Position numbers and translations under genes: made by a program. 64,000 bases of DNA from Ectothiorhodospiraceae bacterium WFHF3C12 (GTDB lineage: Bacteria; Pseudomonadota; Gammaproteobacteria; Nitrococcales; Nitrococcaceae): assembly GCA_013519935.1 (NCBI GenBank), contig JACDUA010000006.1, positions 31,097-95,096 of the forward strand, in the 5' to 3' direction. This document shows, piece by piece, positions 8,947 through 19,436 of the stretch. The notes under the pieces were generated by a model. The model was not told the DNA's origin. It saw only the letters and a program-made list of their open reading frames with translations, and did no database searches. Positions within the stretch are counted from its first letter, which is position 1, and each line of letters begins with the position of its first letter.

Positions 8947-9562
8947 GTCGGTGTAGGCTCCCTGTAGTCGATCTCGCGGCGTTGCGCCGCGTTGGTGTTA
9001 TGAGCGAATGCTAACGCGGCGGGGGCGTGTAAGCCACCGGAGAGGCGGTACCTTCGTTGTCTGGTGTGCGGGCATCGCCGGTGGAATGCGCTCCGCTATT
9101 CCAACCTACTGGCCACCGGCGGGTGACCCTGGTCGTTTGCAGCGCTTCGCCGCGACGATCGAACCGCCCAATCGCCGCGAGGACGCGCCTCCCACAACTA
9201 CGCGGAAGCCCTCGGGCAGCGGATTGGCTGTGGCAGCCCCGACCCGGGGCGAGGATTGGCGGTGGGGATGTCGGATGGCAAGGCCATCCGACCTACGGCT
9301 CGGAAGCCACCAGCGCGGGGAAGCGGCTGTGGGAGGCGCGTCCTCGCGGCGATGGCCTCGGCAGGGCTTCTCGCCGGAGGCGGCGTCCACGGGGTCCCCC
9401 ATGCCATTGTAGGAGCGCCGCGAGGCGCGATAGCCAGTGTTCCCGCCGAAGCCGGATCGCGCCTTGCGGCGCTCCTACAGGTGCCCTCGCCCATCGTAGG
9501 AGCGGTACCTGGCCGCGGACGGCACCATCCTGGATCCGGGTTCACTCGCGGCCCCGGCGCGT
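8947..9562. repeat. REP array between manC and the zinc-ribbon gene
   Basis: The first ~75 bp is the manC upstream region, with GGGAG before its start and a short GCGGCGTTGCGCCGC palindrome. Then come: a palindrome of the GTGGAATgcgc type (9080-9109); reverse REP 9171-9195 leading a reverse composite module (9188-9298, with its GTCGGATGG-type palindrome at 9268-9298); forward REP 9329-9353 with a degenerate partner near 9371-9389; inverted GTAGGAG dimer 9409-9478; and a single forward REP 9496-9519. No gene is seen. Confidence 0.85.
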
Positions 9563-10078
9563 TCAGCTCTCCGGCTCGGGCCGGCGGAAGCGCGTCCCGT
9601 TGCACTTGGGGCAGGGCGGGATATGGCCGGCCTTCTTGTAGTGCAGCTGCTCGCCGCAGTTGTCGCAGGTGAGCACGCCGGGGGCGGCGATCTCGCCGGT
9701 GTGGTAGAACTCGCGCTCGGCAAGCTCGTGCTGCAGCTCGACCCACTCCAGCCGGGTCCTGTCGGCGACGGAGGAGAAGCGGTCCCAGATCCAGTTTTCC
9801 ACCAGCTGCAGATCCATGCGCAGCCAGGCGCCGAGATCGGCGTCGGTGCGGCTGGTGTAGTCGGCGGCGTCCTCGACGTCCCGGCGGATGTACTCGGCGA
9901 TCTTCTCGGCTTCGTCGCGGGTGAGCTCGCCGAGCTCGATGGTGCGTTCCTTGGCGTCCTCGATGGCCTTGCGCAGCCGCGGGCCGGTCTCTTTCTCGGC
10001 GCGGTCCATGAACTCGCGCACCCGGTCGAGCATCTTTTCGTAGCCGTGGAGCTCGCGCTTCTCCTTGTCTTCGCTCAT
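9563..10078 (-). CDS. ybeL: Zinc-ribbon protein, YbeL/DUF1451 family
   Basis: A 171-aa cytoplasmic protein of unknown function, placed divergently from leuS as ybeL is in E. coli. The first ~120 residues are highly charged and predicted helical. The C-terminus holds a zinc ribbon built from CDNC and CPKC pairs. The track start is a TTG 15 nt upstream. The ATG at 10078 is preferred because GGAGAAGG lies 2 nt upstream in ideal register. Family membership rests on the CXXC pairs, size and synteny. No function is assigned. Confidence 0.85.
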   Translation of the reverse strand: MSEDKEKRELHGYEKMLDRVREFMDRAEKETGPRLRKAIEDAKERTIELGELTRDEAEKIAEYIRRDVEDAADYTSRTDADLGAWLRMDLQLVENWIWDRFSSVADRTRLEWVELQHELAEREFYHTGEIAAPGVLTCDNCGEQLHYKKAGHIPPCPKCNGTRFRRPEPES

Positions 10079-10138
10079 CGCCTTCTCCAGCAAGGGTTGG
10101 TCATGGATTCAATGCTAACAGGAAGCCGCCGGCTTTGA

Positions 10139-12840
<2,702 letters not shown>

Positions 12841-12841
<1 letters not shown>

Positions 12842-13347
12842 TGCGCATCCTCGCGGTGGCGGTGCTTGCCCTGGCCCTGGCCGGTTGCGGCTGGCACCTG
12901 CGCGGCAGCCAGGGCGCGTCGCTGGGCGGGCAGCGCATCGCCGTGATCAACGACACGCAATCGCGGCCGCTGTTGCGGGACGTGGAGGCCGTGCTGGCCG
13001 ATGTGGGGGCCAGCGTGGTCGACGCCGGCGCCGGTTCCGACGCACGGCTGCAGCTGCTGCGCCAGCGTTTTTCGCGGCGGACCCTGGCCGGCGCGGGCGA
13101 CGATGGTATCGCCGAGTACGAGCTGGCTTACGAGCTACGCTTCCGGGTGCTGGGGCCGGACGAGACACCCTGGTCGGAGGCCGAAACCGTCCGTGCCGCC
13201 GATTCCTACGAGGTCAACGAGGCCAACGTCCTGGCGGGCGAGGCCCGGCGCGATGACCTGTCGGTCTACCTGCGCGAACAGGCGGTACGGCTCATGGCGG
13301 CGCGGCTGCAGGCCGCCATCGACCGCAACCGGGACAGTGGTGAGTGA
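12841..13347 (+). CDS. lptE: LPS-assembly lipoprotein LptE
   Basis: An outer-membrane lipoprotein that plugs the LptD barrel and assists LPS insertion. A signal peptide ends in the lipobox LALAGC, with the lipidated cysteine at C16. The mature part of about 150 aa has the alternating pattern of the LptE/RlpB fold, including a GWHLRG start. It shares one base with the leuS stop, and the leuS-lptE-holA order is conserved in gammaproteobacteria. Its partner genes lptA/B/C lie 23 kb away in this window. Confidence 0.9.
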
Positions 13348-13377
13348 CCCCCATTTGCTGACCGTTCGGGTGTATTG

Positions 13378-14397
13378 ATGAGGCTCAAGACCGGCGAGCT
13401 GGATCGGCATCTGCAGCAAGGTCTGCGCCCGGTGTATCTGATCGCCGGTGACGAGCCCCTGCTGGTCGACGAGGCCCTGACGGCGTTGCGGGAGGCGGCC
13501 CGTCAGGCCGGCTACACCGAGCGGGAGGTGCTCGACGCCGACGCCGGCTTCGACTGGGGCGCCCTGCACGCGGCGTCCATGAGCATGTCCCTGTTCGCCG
13601 ACCGGCGGATCATCGAGCTGCGGCTCAACAACGGCAAGACGGGCCAGAATGGCGGCAAGGCCATCGCCGAGTATTGCCAGGATCCCCCGCCCGATGTACT
13701 GCTGCTGATCAACGCCGGCGTGCTGGAATCGCGGCAACGCAGCGCCGCCTGGGTGAAGGCCGTGGAGTCCGCCGGCGCGCTGGTCCAGGCCTGGCCGGTG
13801 CCGCTACAGCAGCTGCCCGACTGGGTGGCGGGGCGCATGCGCGCCGTTGGTCTGCAGCCGACGACCGAGGCCGCCGCGCTGGTGGCGGAACGCTCGGAGG
13901 GCAACCTGCTGGCCGCCGTGCAGGAGGTGGAGAAGCTGCGCCTGCTCCATGGCGAGGGGGCTCTGGATGTGGAAGATGCCCGTGCCGCCGTGACCGAGAG
14001 CGCGCGGTTCGACGTCTTCGACCTGTCCGACGCCGCCCTGGCCGGCGATACCCCGCGCGTGGTGCGTATCGCCCGGGTGCTTCGGGAAGAGGGCGTGGAG
14101 CCGACCCTGGTGCTGTGGGCCCTGGCGCGGGAGCTGCGCAACCTGGCGGAGGTTCGCGCGGCGATGGATGCGGGCGAGTCCCAGGGGCAGGTGTTCCAGC
14201 GCCTGCGCATCTGGAAGAGCCGCCAGGCTTTGGTGGGGCAGGCCGCCCGCCGCGCCGGTACGCGGCAGTGGGAAGGCCTGCTGGCCCGGGCGGCCCACCT
14301 CGACCGCGTGAACAAGGGCGCCGCCGACGGCAGGCCCTGGGACGAGCTGGTACAATTATCGACAGCGATGTCGCGGGTGGGATCCCGGTCCCGATAG
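13378..14397 (+). CDS. holA: DNA polymerase III delta subunit
   Basis: A subunit of the clamp loader that opens the beta sliding clamp. The protein has 339 aa, close to E. coli HolA (343). The N-terminal AAA-like part begins with PVYLIAGDEPLLVDEAL, the family hallmark, and the helical C-terminal domain ends near SRSR. The track starts one codon earlier at TTG; ATG 13378 is preferred. The gap to lptE is 30 bp, consistent with one transcript. Downstream is a REP tandem array. Confidence 0.93.
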   Translation: MRLKTGELDRHLQQGLRPVYLIAGDEPLLVDEALTALREAARQAGYTEREVLDADAGFDWGALHAASMSMSLFADRRIIELRLNNGKTGQNGGKAIAEYCQDPPPDVLLLINAGVLESRQRSAAWVKAVESAGALVQAWPVPLQQLPDWVAGRMRAVGLQPTTEAAALVAERSEGNLLAAVQEVEKLRLLHGEGALDVEDARAAVTESARFDVFDLSDAALAGDTPRVVRIARVLREEGVEPTLVLWALARELRNLAEVRAAMDAGESQGQVFQRLRIWKSRQALVGQAARRAGTRQWEGLLARAAHLDRVNKGAADGRPWDELVQLSTAMSRVGSRSR

Positions 14398-14802
14398 ATC
14401 CGGCCCGGGCCCATTGACCCGCGCTGTCGCCGCGAGGACGCGCCTCCCACAGGTCCGGCGGAGGCCGCCGTGGTTGGCCGGGGCCTTGTGGGAGGCGCGT
14501 CCCCGCGGCGAAGGCGGTCGAAGGCACGCGGCGGGGTGGCCGGCCCAGGAGGTTGACGGAGGCCGCCGTGGTTGGCCGGGGCCTCGTGGGAGGCGCGTCC
14601 CCGCGGCGAAGGCGGTCGAAGGCATCGCGGCGGGGTGGCCGGCCCAGGAGGTTGGCGGAGGCCGCCGTGGATGGCCGAGACCTTGTGGGAGGCGCGTCCC
14701 CGCGGCGATAACGGTTGAAAGGCACCGTGGCGGGCCGGAGGGCGCGGGACACGAGGTCCGAGCCGGACCGCGAGGAACGATAGACAGGGTGAACGAGAGG
14801 CT
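14398..14802. repeat. 98-bp tandem REP array between holA and proA
   Basis: A reverse REP (14426-14450) is followed by nearly three copies of a unit of about 98 bp. The forward GTGGGAG REPs start at 14488, 14586 and 14685, steps of 98 and 99 bp. The unit also repeats the words GGAGGCCGCCGTGG and GGTGGCCGGCCCAGGAGG. The partner REP inside each unit has decayed: GCGGCGGGGTGGCCG in place of a CTCCCAC-ended copy. The last ~80 bp before proA is non-repetitive and ends with GAGAGG, the proA ribosome binding site. Confidence 0.88.
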
Positions 14803-16086
14803 ATGAGCGCGAAACCCGAAATCGCAGACCAGGACATCAAGGCCTACATGCTCAGCCTGGGCAGGAACGCCCGGGCCGCGTCCCGCGAGCTCGCCCGCTC
14901 GCCCAGCGGCCCGCGTAACGCCGCGCTGCGCGCCATCGCCGACGAGATACTGGCCCGCCGCGATACCCTGCGTCAGGCCAATGACGATGACATGCGCGCC
15001 GGGCGCGAGAACGGTCTCGATGCCGCGCTGCTCGACCGGCTGGAGCTTACCGATGCCCGCATCAATGCCATGGCCGAAGGCCTGCGGCAGATTGCCGAGC
15101 TGCCGGACCCGGTGGGTGCAATCCGTGACATGAGCTTCCGGCCCAGCGGTATCCAGGTCGGGCGCATGCGCGTCCCGCTGGGTGTGGTGGGCATCATCTA
15201 CGAGTCGCGCCCCAACGTCACCGCGGATGCCGCCGGGCTGTGCCTGAAGTCCGGCAACGCCGCCATCCTGCGCGGGGGCTCGGAGGCGCTTCGATCCAAT
15301 CAGGCCGTCGCGGAGTGCATCCACGCGGGTCTGCTGGAAGCGGGCCTGCCTTCCGAGGCGGTGCAGGTGGTGGGCACCACCGACCGGGCGGCCGTCGGCG
15401 AGCTCATCACCATGGACGAATACGTCCACGTGCTGGTGCCCCGCGGCGGCAAGGGCCTGATCGAGCGCATCATGCGCGAGGCCACGGTGCCCATGATCAA
15501 GCACCTGGACGGTGTCTGCCACGTCTACATCGACAGTGCGGCCGATCCGGAGAAGGCGGCGGCCGTGGCACTCAACGCCAAGACCCAGCGCTACGGCACC
15601 TGCAACACCATGGAGACGCTGCTGGTGGACTCCGGCATTGCCGAATCCATCCTGCCGCGGCTGGCCGCCATGTTCGCGGAGGCCGGCGTGGAGCTGCGCG
15701 GCTGCGAGCGCAGCCGGGCGCTGGCCGGGGAGATGAAGGCGGCGACCGAGGACGACTGGTACGAGGAGTACCTGGCGCCGGTGCTCGCGGTTCGGGTCGT
15801 GGACGGCCTGGACGCGGCGATGGAGCACATCGAGACCTACGGTTCACAGCACACCGACGCCATCGTCACGGAAGACTACTCCCGCGCGCGGCGCTTCCTG
15901 CGGGAAGTGGATTCCAGCTCGGTCATGGTCAACGCCTCGACGCGTTTCGCCGACGGCTTCGAGTACGGGCTTGGCGCGGAGATCGGCATCAGCACCGACA
16001 AGCTCCACGCCCGCGGTCCCGTGGGTCTGGAAGGCCTGACGACGGAGAAATACGTCGTCATGGGCGAGGGTCATATCCGAAGCTGA
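14803..16086 (+). CDS. proA: Gamma-glutamyl phosphate reductase
   Basis: The second step of proline synthesis: NADPH reduction of glutamyl-5-phosphate to the semialdehyde. It is an aldehyde-dehydrogenase fold protein of 427 aa with the catalytic cysteine C267 in [10 protein letters not shown], followed downstream by the dimer/oligomerisation segment. GAGAGG stands 3 nt before the ATG. proB is not in the window. The proA-nadD-rsfS order matches Pseudomonas. Confidence 0.96.
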   Translation: MSAKPEIADQDIKAYMLSLGRNARAASRELARSPSGPRNAALRAIADEILARRDTLRQANDDDMRAGRENGLDAALLDRLELTDARINAMAEGLRQIAELPDPVGAIRDMSFRPSGIQVGRMRVPLGVVGIIYESRPNVTADAAGLCLKSGNAAILRGGSEALRSNQAVAECIHAGLLEAGLPSEAVQVVGTTDRAAVGELITMDEYVHVLVPRGGKGLIERIMREATVPMIKHLDGVCHVYIDSAADPEKAAAVALNAKTQRYGTCNTMETLLVDSGIAESILPRLAAMFAEAGVELRGCERSRALAGEMKAATEDDWYEEYLAPVLAVRVVDGLDAAMEHIETYGSQHTDAIVTEDYSRARRFLREVDSSSVMVNASTRFADGFEYGLGAEIGISTDKLHARGPVGLEGLTTEKYVVMGEGHIRS

Positions 16087-16224
16087 TGGGCGGGGCGCGC
16101 GCCATCGTACCGGCAAGCCATCCCGCGACGGCGGTGGGTGGTTCGTGAGCGGCACGCCGCGCCTGCCATTCCCCGTCGACAGTCCGTCACCTGCCGTCGC
16201 GGCCGGTGCGGAGGCGCAGTCCTG

Positions 16225-16881
16225 ATGGCGGCGGGAATGGCGCCCATCGGCCTGCTCGGCGGCACGTTCGATCCGGTCCACCTGGGCCACCTTCGCCCGG
16301 CACTGGAGATGCTGGAGCAGGCGGGGCTCAAGGAGGTGCGCCTGCTGCCGGGGCGCGTGCCGCCCCATCGGCCGGCACCGCGCGCCGGCGCGACGTTACG
16401 CACCGCCATGGTGGAGCGCTGCGTTGCCGGCGTGCCCGGACTGCGCGTGGATACGCGCGAGCTCCAGCGCGACGGCCCCTCCTATACCCTGGATACCCTG
16501 ATTTCCCTGCGCCGCGAGCTCGGCGCCTCGCAGCCGCTGTGCTGGATCGTGGGCATGGATAGCTTCCTGAGTCTGCCGACGTGGCACCGCTGGCGCGAGC
16601 TCGGCGAGCACGCGCATTTCCTGGTGGCGCACCGGCCGGGTGAAGAGCCGGTAATGTCCGGCACCCTCGCGGACTGGCTCGAGGGCCGGCGCGCGCCGGC
16701 GGACCTGCTTCGACACCGGCCGGCCGGTCTGGTGCATTTCGTGGACACCACGGCCCTGGCGATTTCATCAACGGGCATTCGCCGGCGCCTCGCCCAGGGG
16801 CGATCGGCACGGTTTCTGGTTCCCGACACGGTCTGGGAGCTCATCGCGGGCAATGGGGTTTATGGCTACCCGCAGGTCTGA
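16225..16881 (+). CDS. nadD: Nicotinate-nucleotide adenylyltransferase
   Basis: Converts nicotinate mononucleotide and ATP to deamido-NAD. The nucleotidyltransferase motif GGTFDPVHLGH lies at 12-22 and the C-terminal ISSTGIR at 180-186; both are family signatures. The start is ATG 16225, 9 nt after GGAGG, giving 218 aa; an ATG four codons later is also possible. The upstream track extension has no family character. It lies 138 bp after proA in a spacer with no recognisable elements. Confidence 0.94.
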   Translation: MAAGMAPIGLLGGTFDPVHLGHLRPALEMLEQAGLKEVRLLPGRVPPHRPAPRAGATLRTAMVERCVAGVPGLRVDTRELQRDGPSYTLDTLISLRRELGASQPLCWIVGMDSFLSLPTWHRWRELGEHAHFLVAHRPGEEPVMSGTLADWLEGRRAPADLLRHRPAGLVHFVDTTALAISSTGIRRRLAQGRSARFLVPDTVWELIAGNGVYGYPQV

Positions 16882-16932
16882 GCCGCGACGGCGAGGACGG
16901 GCGTCTGTCCCCATGGGAGGTCGTTTGAGTCA

Positions 16933-17301
16933 ATGATGGCGAACACCGACAGTGCGGAGTACGTGGGCGAGCTGGTCATGGAAGCCCTGGATGACCTCAG
17001 GGCGGTCAATCCCGTGGTGCTGGATGTGCGCGGCAGGACATCCATTACGGACCTCATGGTCGTCGCCACGGGTACGTCCAACCGGCACGTGAAGTCACTG
17101 GCCGACCGGGTCATCGAGAAGGCCAAGGAGGCGGGCATCAAGCCGCTGGGTGTGGAAGGCGCCGATGGAGCCGAGTGGATCCTGGTGGACCTCGGCGACG
17201 TGGTGGTCCATGTCATGTCCGAGCAGACCCGGGACCTGTACCGCCTGGAGAATATCTGGGCCATGGACGACGAGGACGCCGGGCAGGGGCATGGCGGGTG
17301 A
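16933..17301 (+). CDS. rsfS: Ribosomal silencing factor RsfS
   Basis: Binds L14 (uL14) of the large subunit and blocks joining of the 30S, saving resources in starvation. The 122-aa protein has the compact RsfS/Iojap fold, with the conserved VATGTSNRHVKSLAD and the C-terminal GEGADGAEWILVD-like strand (VEGADGAEWILVD). Two successive ATGs (16933, 16936) follow GGGAGG; either may be used. rsfS and rlmH are normally adjacent; here a 512-bp repeat-bearing spacer separates them. Confidence 0.95.
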   Translation: MMANTDSAEYVGELVMEALDDLRAVNPVVLDVRGRTSITDLMVVATGTSNRHVKSLADRVIEKAKEAGIKPLGVEGADGAEWILVDLGDVVVHVMSEQTRDLYRLENIWAMDDEDAGQGHGG

Positions 17302-17312
17302 ACCCCCTTATT

Positions 17313-17803
17313 CAGCCGCAGATGAACACGGATGGAGACAGATTCTGTGAGGAATAGAGGCGGGGATGCCGTTCCGACACCAGGTCGTCATCCGTGGAGT
17401 CGCCCAAAACCCTGTGGGAGGCGCGTCCTCGCGGCGATAGGCAGGCTACCGGTTCGCGGCCAGGGGCCGCTCCTACGGGGTGTGTCCACGGCACCTGTAG
17501 GAGCGGCGCGAGCCGCGATCGCGGTTCGGTCGGCGCCCCGGTGATCGCGCCTTGCGGCGCTCCTACAGGTGCCGCGACCGGGATTCGCGTCAATGCGCGT
17601 TCATTCGCGGCGAACGCATTTCGCCGGAGCGTAGGTCGGATGGGCTCGCCATCCGACAGTCCGGGAGCAATCGCCCCGAGGACGGGGCTCCCACAACTGC
17701 GCTGAGGGCCCCTCGGCTTCCGGCCGGTTGTGGGGCGCCGTACACGCCGCGGTTCCTCGGGCATCCGTGTTCATCGGTGTTCATCGGTGTTCATCTGTGG
17801 CTA
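17313..17803. repeat. Bracketed intergenic element between rsfS and rlmH
   Basis: The left end (17313-17343) has GAT words at 17321, 17331 and 17341. The right end (17760-17803) is the inverted motif with four ATC words at 17763, 17773, 17783 and 17793, a strict 10-bp step. Inside are an inverted REP dimer 17414-17476 (GTGGGAG facing a GTAGGAG type), an inverted GTAGGAG dimer 17497-17566, and one forward composite module 17630-17753 with its GTCGGATGG palindrome. The element sits between two co-directional genes. The rlmH start lies 10 bp after its right end. Confidence 0.78.
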
Positions 17804-17813
17804 ACGTGACCGA

Positions 17814-18281
17814 ATGAAACTCCAGATCATCGCCGTTGGCCAGCGCATGCCGCGCTGGGTGCAGGACGGGTTCCACGAGTACGCCGGGCGGTTGCCGCCG
17901 CAGCTGAAGCTTTCACTGACCGAGGTGCCGCTGGGTGGACGGGGCAAGTCAGCGGCGGCCGATGGCGCCCTGCGCGAGGAAGGCGAGCGGCTGCTGGCCG
18001 CGGTGCCCCGGGATGCGCTGGTGATCGCCCTGGACGCCCGTGGCCGGTCCTGGAGTACCGAGGACCTGGCGGGCCGCCTGGACGGCTGGATGCAGGGCGG
18101 CCGCGACGTCGCGTTCCTGGTGGGCGGTCCGGACGGGCTTTCGGCGGCCTGCCTGGAGCGGGCCGAAGCCCGCTGGAGTCTGTCGACCCTGACCCTGCCG
18201 CACATGATGGTGCGGGTGATTCTCGCCGAGCAGCTCTACCGCGCCTGGACCATTCTGCAGAATCATCCGTATCATCGCTGA
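17814..18281 (+). CDS. rlmH: 23S rRNA pseudouridine-1915 N3-methyltransferase RlmH
   Basis: A SPOUT-class methyltransferase acting on pseudouridine 1915 of helix 69 in the assembled 70S ribosome. The 155-aa protein has the glycine-rich knot region (FLVGGPDGL) and the invariant C-terminus ending in QNHPYHR, which contributes to SAM and substrate binding. The ATG lies 10 bp from the right bracket of the repeat element, so its ribosome binding site overlaps that motif's flank and no strong Shine-Dalgarno is seen. Confidence 0.95.
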   Translation: MKLQIIAVGQRMPRWVQDGFHEYAGRLPPQLKLSLTEVPLGGRGKSAAADGALREEGERLLAAVPRDALVIALDARGRSWSTEDLAGRLDGWMQGGRDVAFLVGGPDGLSAACLERAEARWSLSTLTLPHMMVRVILAEQLYRAWTILQNHPYHR

Positions 18282-18285
18282 ATGT

Positions 18286-18306
18286 GGGAAACACATCGTG
18301 TTTCCC
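18286..18306 (+). terminator. Perfect 9-bp hairpin after rlmH
   Basis: GGGAAACAC-atc-GTGTTTCCC starts 4 bp after the rlmH stop. It would fold into a tight stem-loop, and a short TTCG follows rather than a U-run. It could be a terminator or mRNA-end stabiliser; a binding site for a dimeric regulator upstream of maf is also possible. I do not see a second copy in the window. Confidence 0.45.
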
Positions 18307-18451
18307 TTCGATGGTTCACTCGCCGCGGTGTCACGCGCTTTCCGTGCGGGCGCGCGTCGCTGGACAAACCGGATTACGTGGAATGAACGTGCCGCGGCGC
18401 CCGAAAGCGACCGCGCGGCTAATCTAGATGCCAGCCCAGGGAGTCCCGAAC

Positions 18452-19042
18452 ATGGAGCCGCTCATCTACCTCGCCTCGGAGTCCCCGCGGCGCCGGCAAC
18501 TGCTGGAGCAGATCGGCGTGGGCTTCGCGCCCATCGAGCAGGACGTGGAGGAAACCCTCCAGGCCGGCGAGAGCCCCGAGGTTTTCGTGCTGCGGCTGGC
18601 TCTGGACAAGGCCCGCGCCGGGCACGCCAACGTCGGCGACGGGCGGCCAATGCCGGTGCTGGGCGCCGATACGGTCGTGGTGCTGGACGAGCGCGTCATG
18701 GGCAAGCCGCACGACTGGGCGGCCGCCGACGAGATGCTGGCCGTGCTCTCCGGCAAGACCCACCGGGTGCTGACCGGGGTCGCGCTGGTGGACGGCGAGC
18801 GGGAGGCAACGCGTCTGAGCGTAAGCAACGTGACCATGCGGGAGATTGACCGCGGCGAGCGCGAGGCGTACTGGCGCAGCGGCGAGCCCGAAGGCAAGGC
18901 CGGCGGCTACGCGATCCAGGGCCGCGGCGCGGCCTTCATCGAGCATCTGGAAGGCAGCTATTCCTGCGTCATGGGCCTGCCGCTGTTCGAGACCGCGGAC
19001 ATGCTCGCGGAGTTCGAGATCGACTATCAGGCCGAGTGGTAA
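18452..19042 (+). CDS. maf: Maf/YhdE nucleoside triphosphate pyrophosphatase
   Basis: House-cleaning pyrophosphatase, probably acting on dTTP/UTP as YhdE does. The substrate-binding ASESPRR motif is at 8-14 and the catalytic-site aspartate D73 in LGADTVV. The start at 18452 follows GGGAG with 8-nt spacing, giving 196 aa; the track start eight codons earlier has no ribosome binding site. In enterics maf follows mreBCD; here it follows rlmH, so the neighbourhood is rearranged on the left while maf-rng-yhdP is kept on the right. Confidence 0.93.
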   Translation: MEPLIYLASESPRRRQLLEQIGVGFAPIEQDVEETLQAGESPEVFVLRLALDKARAGHANVGDGRPMPVLGADTVVVLDERVMGKPHDWAAADEMLAVLSGKTHRVLTGVALVDGEREATRLSVSNVTMREIDRGEREAYWRSGEPEGKAGGYAIQGRGAAFIEHLEGSYSCVMGLPLFETADMLAEFEIDYQAEW

Positions 19043-19436
19043 TCGCCGCGCCTCGGAGCAGTAGAAATCGCGGCGGGGACGCCGCTCCCACATCGCCTCG
19101 GAGGGTGCGGGTCATCGGGTTGGGCGTGGGAGCCCCCGTCCCCGGGCCGATGCGGTTGAAGGGTCCCCGCGGCGAGGACGCCGCTCCCACAGCCCCTCGG
19201 AGGCTGCGGGGCATTCGGTTGGTTGTGGGAGGCCCGTCCCCGGGGCGATCGGGTTGAAGGGTCCTCGGGGCGGGGAGGCCGCTCCCACAGTCCCTCGGAG
19301 GCTGCGGGGCATTCGGTTGGTTGTGGGAGGCCCGTCCCCGGGGCGATCCTGTCCAAAGGGCTTAGCGGCGGAGTTGCCGCTCCCACATGGCATTCGGGTG
19401 CCCGACGGTCCCGGCCATCATTCAAAGGACACTAGC
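19043..19436. repeat. 98-bp tandem REP array between maf and rng
   Basis: Seven REPs alternate in orientation: reverse at 19067-19091, 19168-19190, 19264-19288 and 19362-19386; forward at 19126-19152, 19225-19249 and 19323-19347. Forward copies step by 99 and 98 bp. The units share CTCGGAGGCTGCGGGG and TTGAAGGGTCC, so this is a tandem amplification of an inverted REP dimer of about 64 bp plus a spacer of about 34 bp. The block ends about 50 bp before the rng start. AAGGA, 7 nt before GTG, is the rng ribosome binding site. Confidence 0.9.

Noticed and set aside
7504-8967. 487-aa plus-strand ORF opposite manC
   Set aside because: Antisense shadow of ManC. The minus strand has intact nucleotidyltransferase and cupin motifs.
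14426-14720. CRISPR-like array before proA
   Set aside because: The repeating units are contiguous and of about 98 bp, with no unique spacers between short direct repeats, and no cas genes are present.
17313-17803. Insertion sequence
   Set aside because: Terminal inverted repeats exist, but there is no transposase ORF and no target duplication, so I describe it only as a bracketed element.
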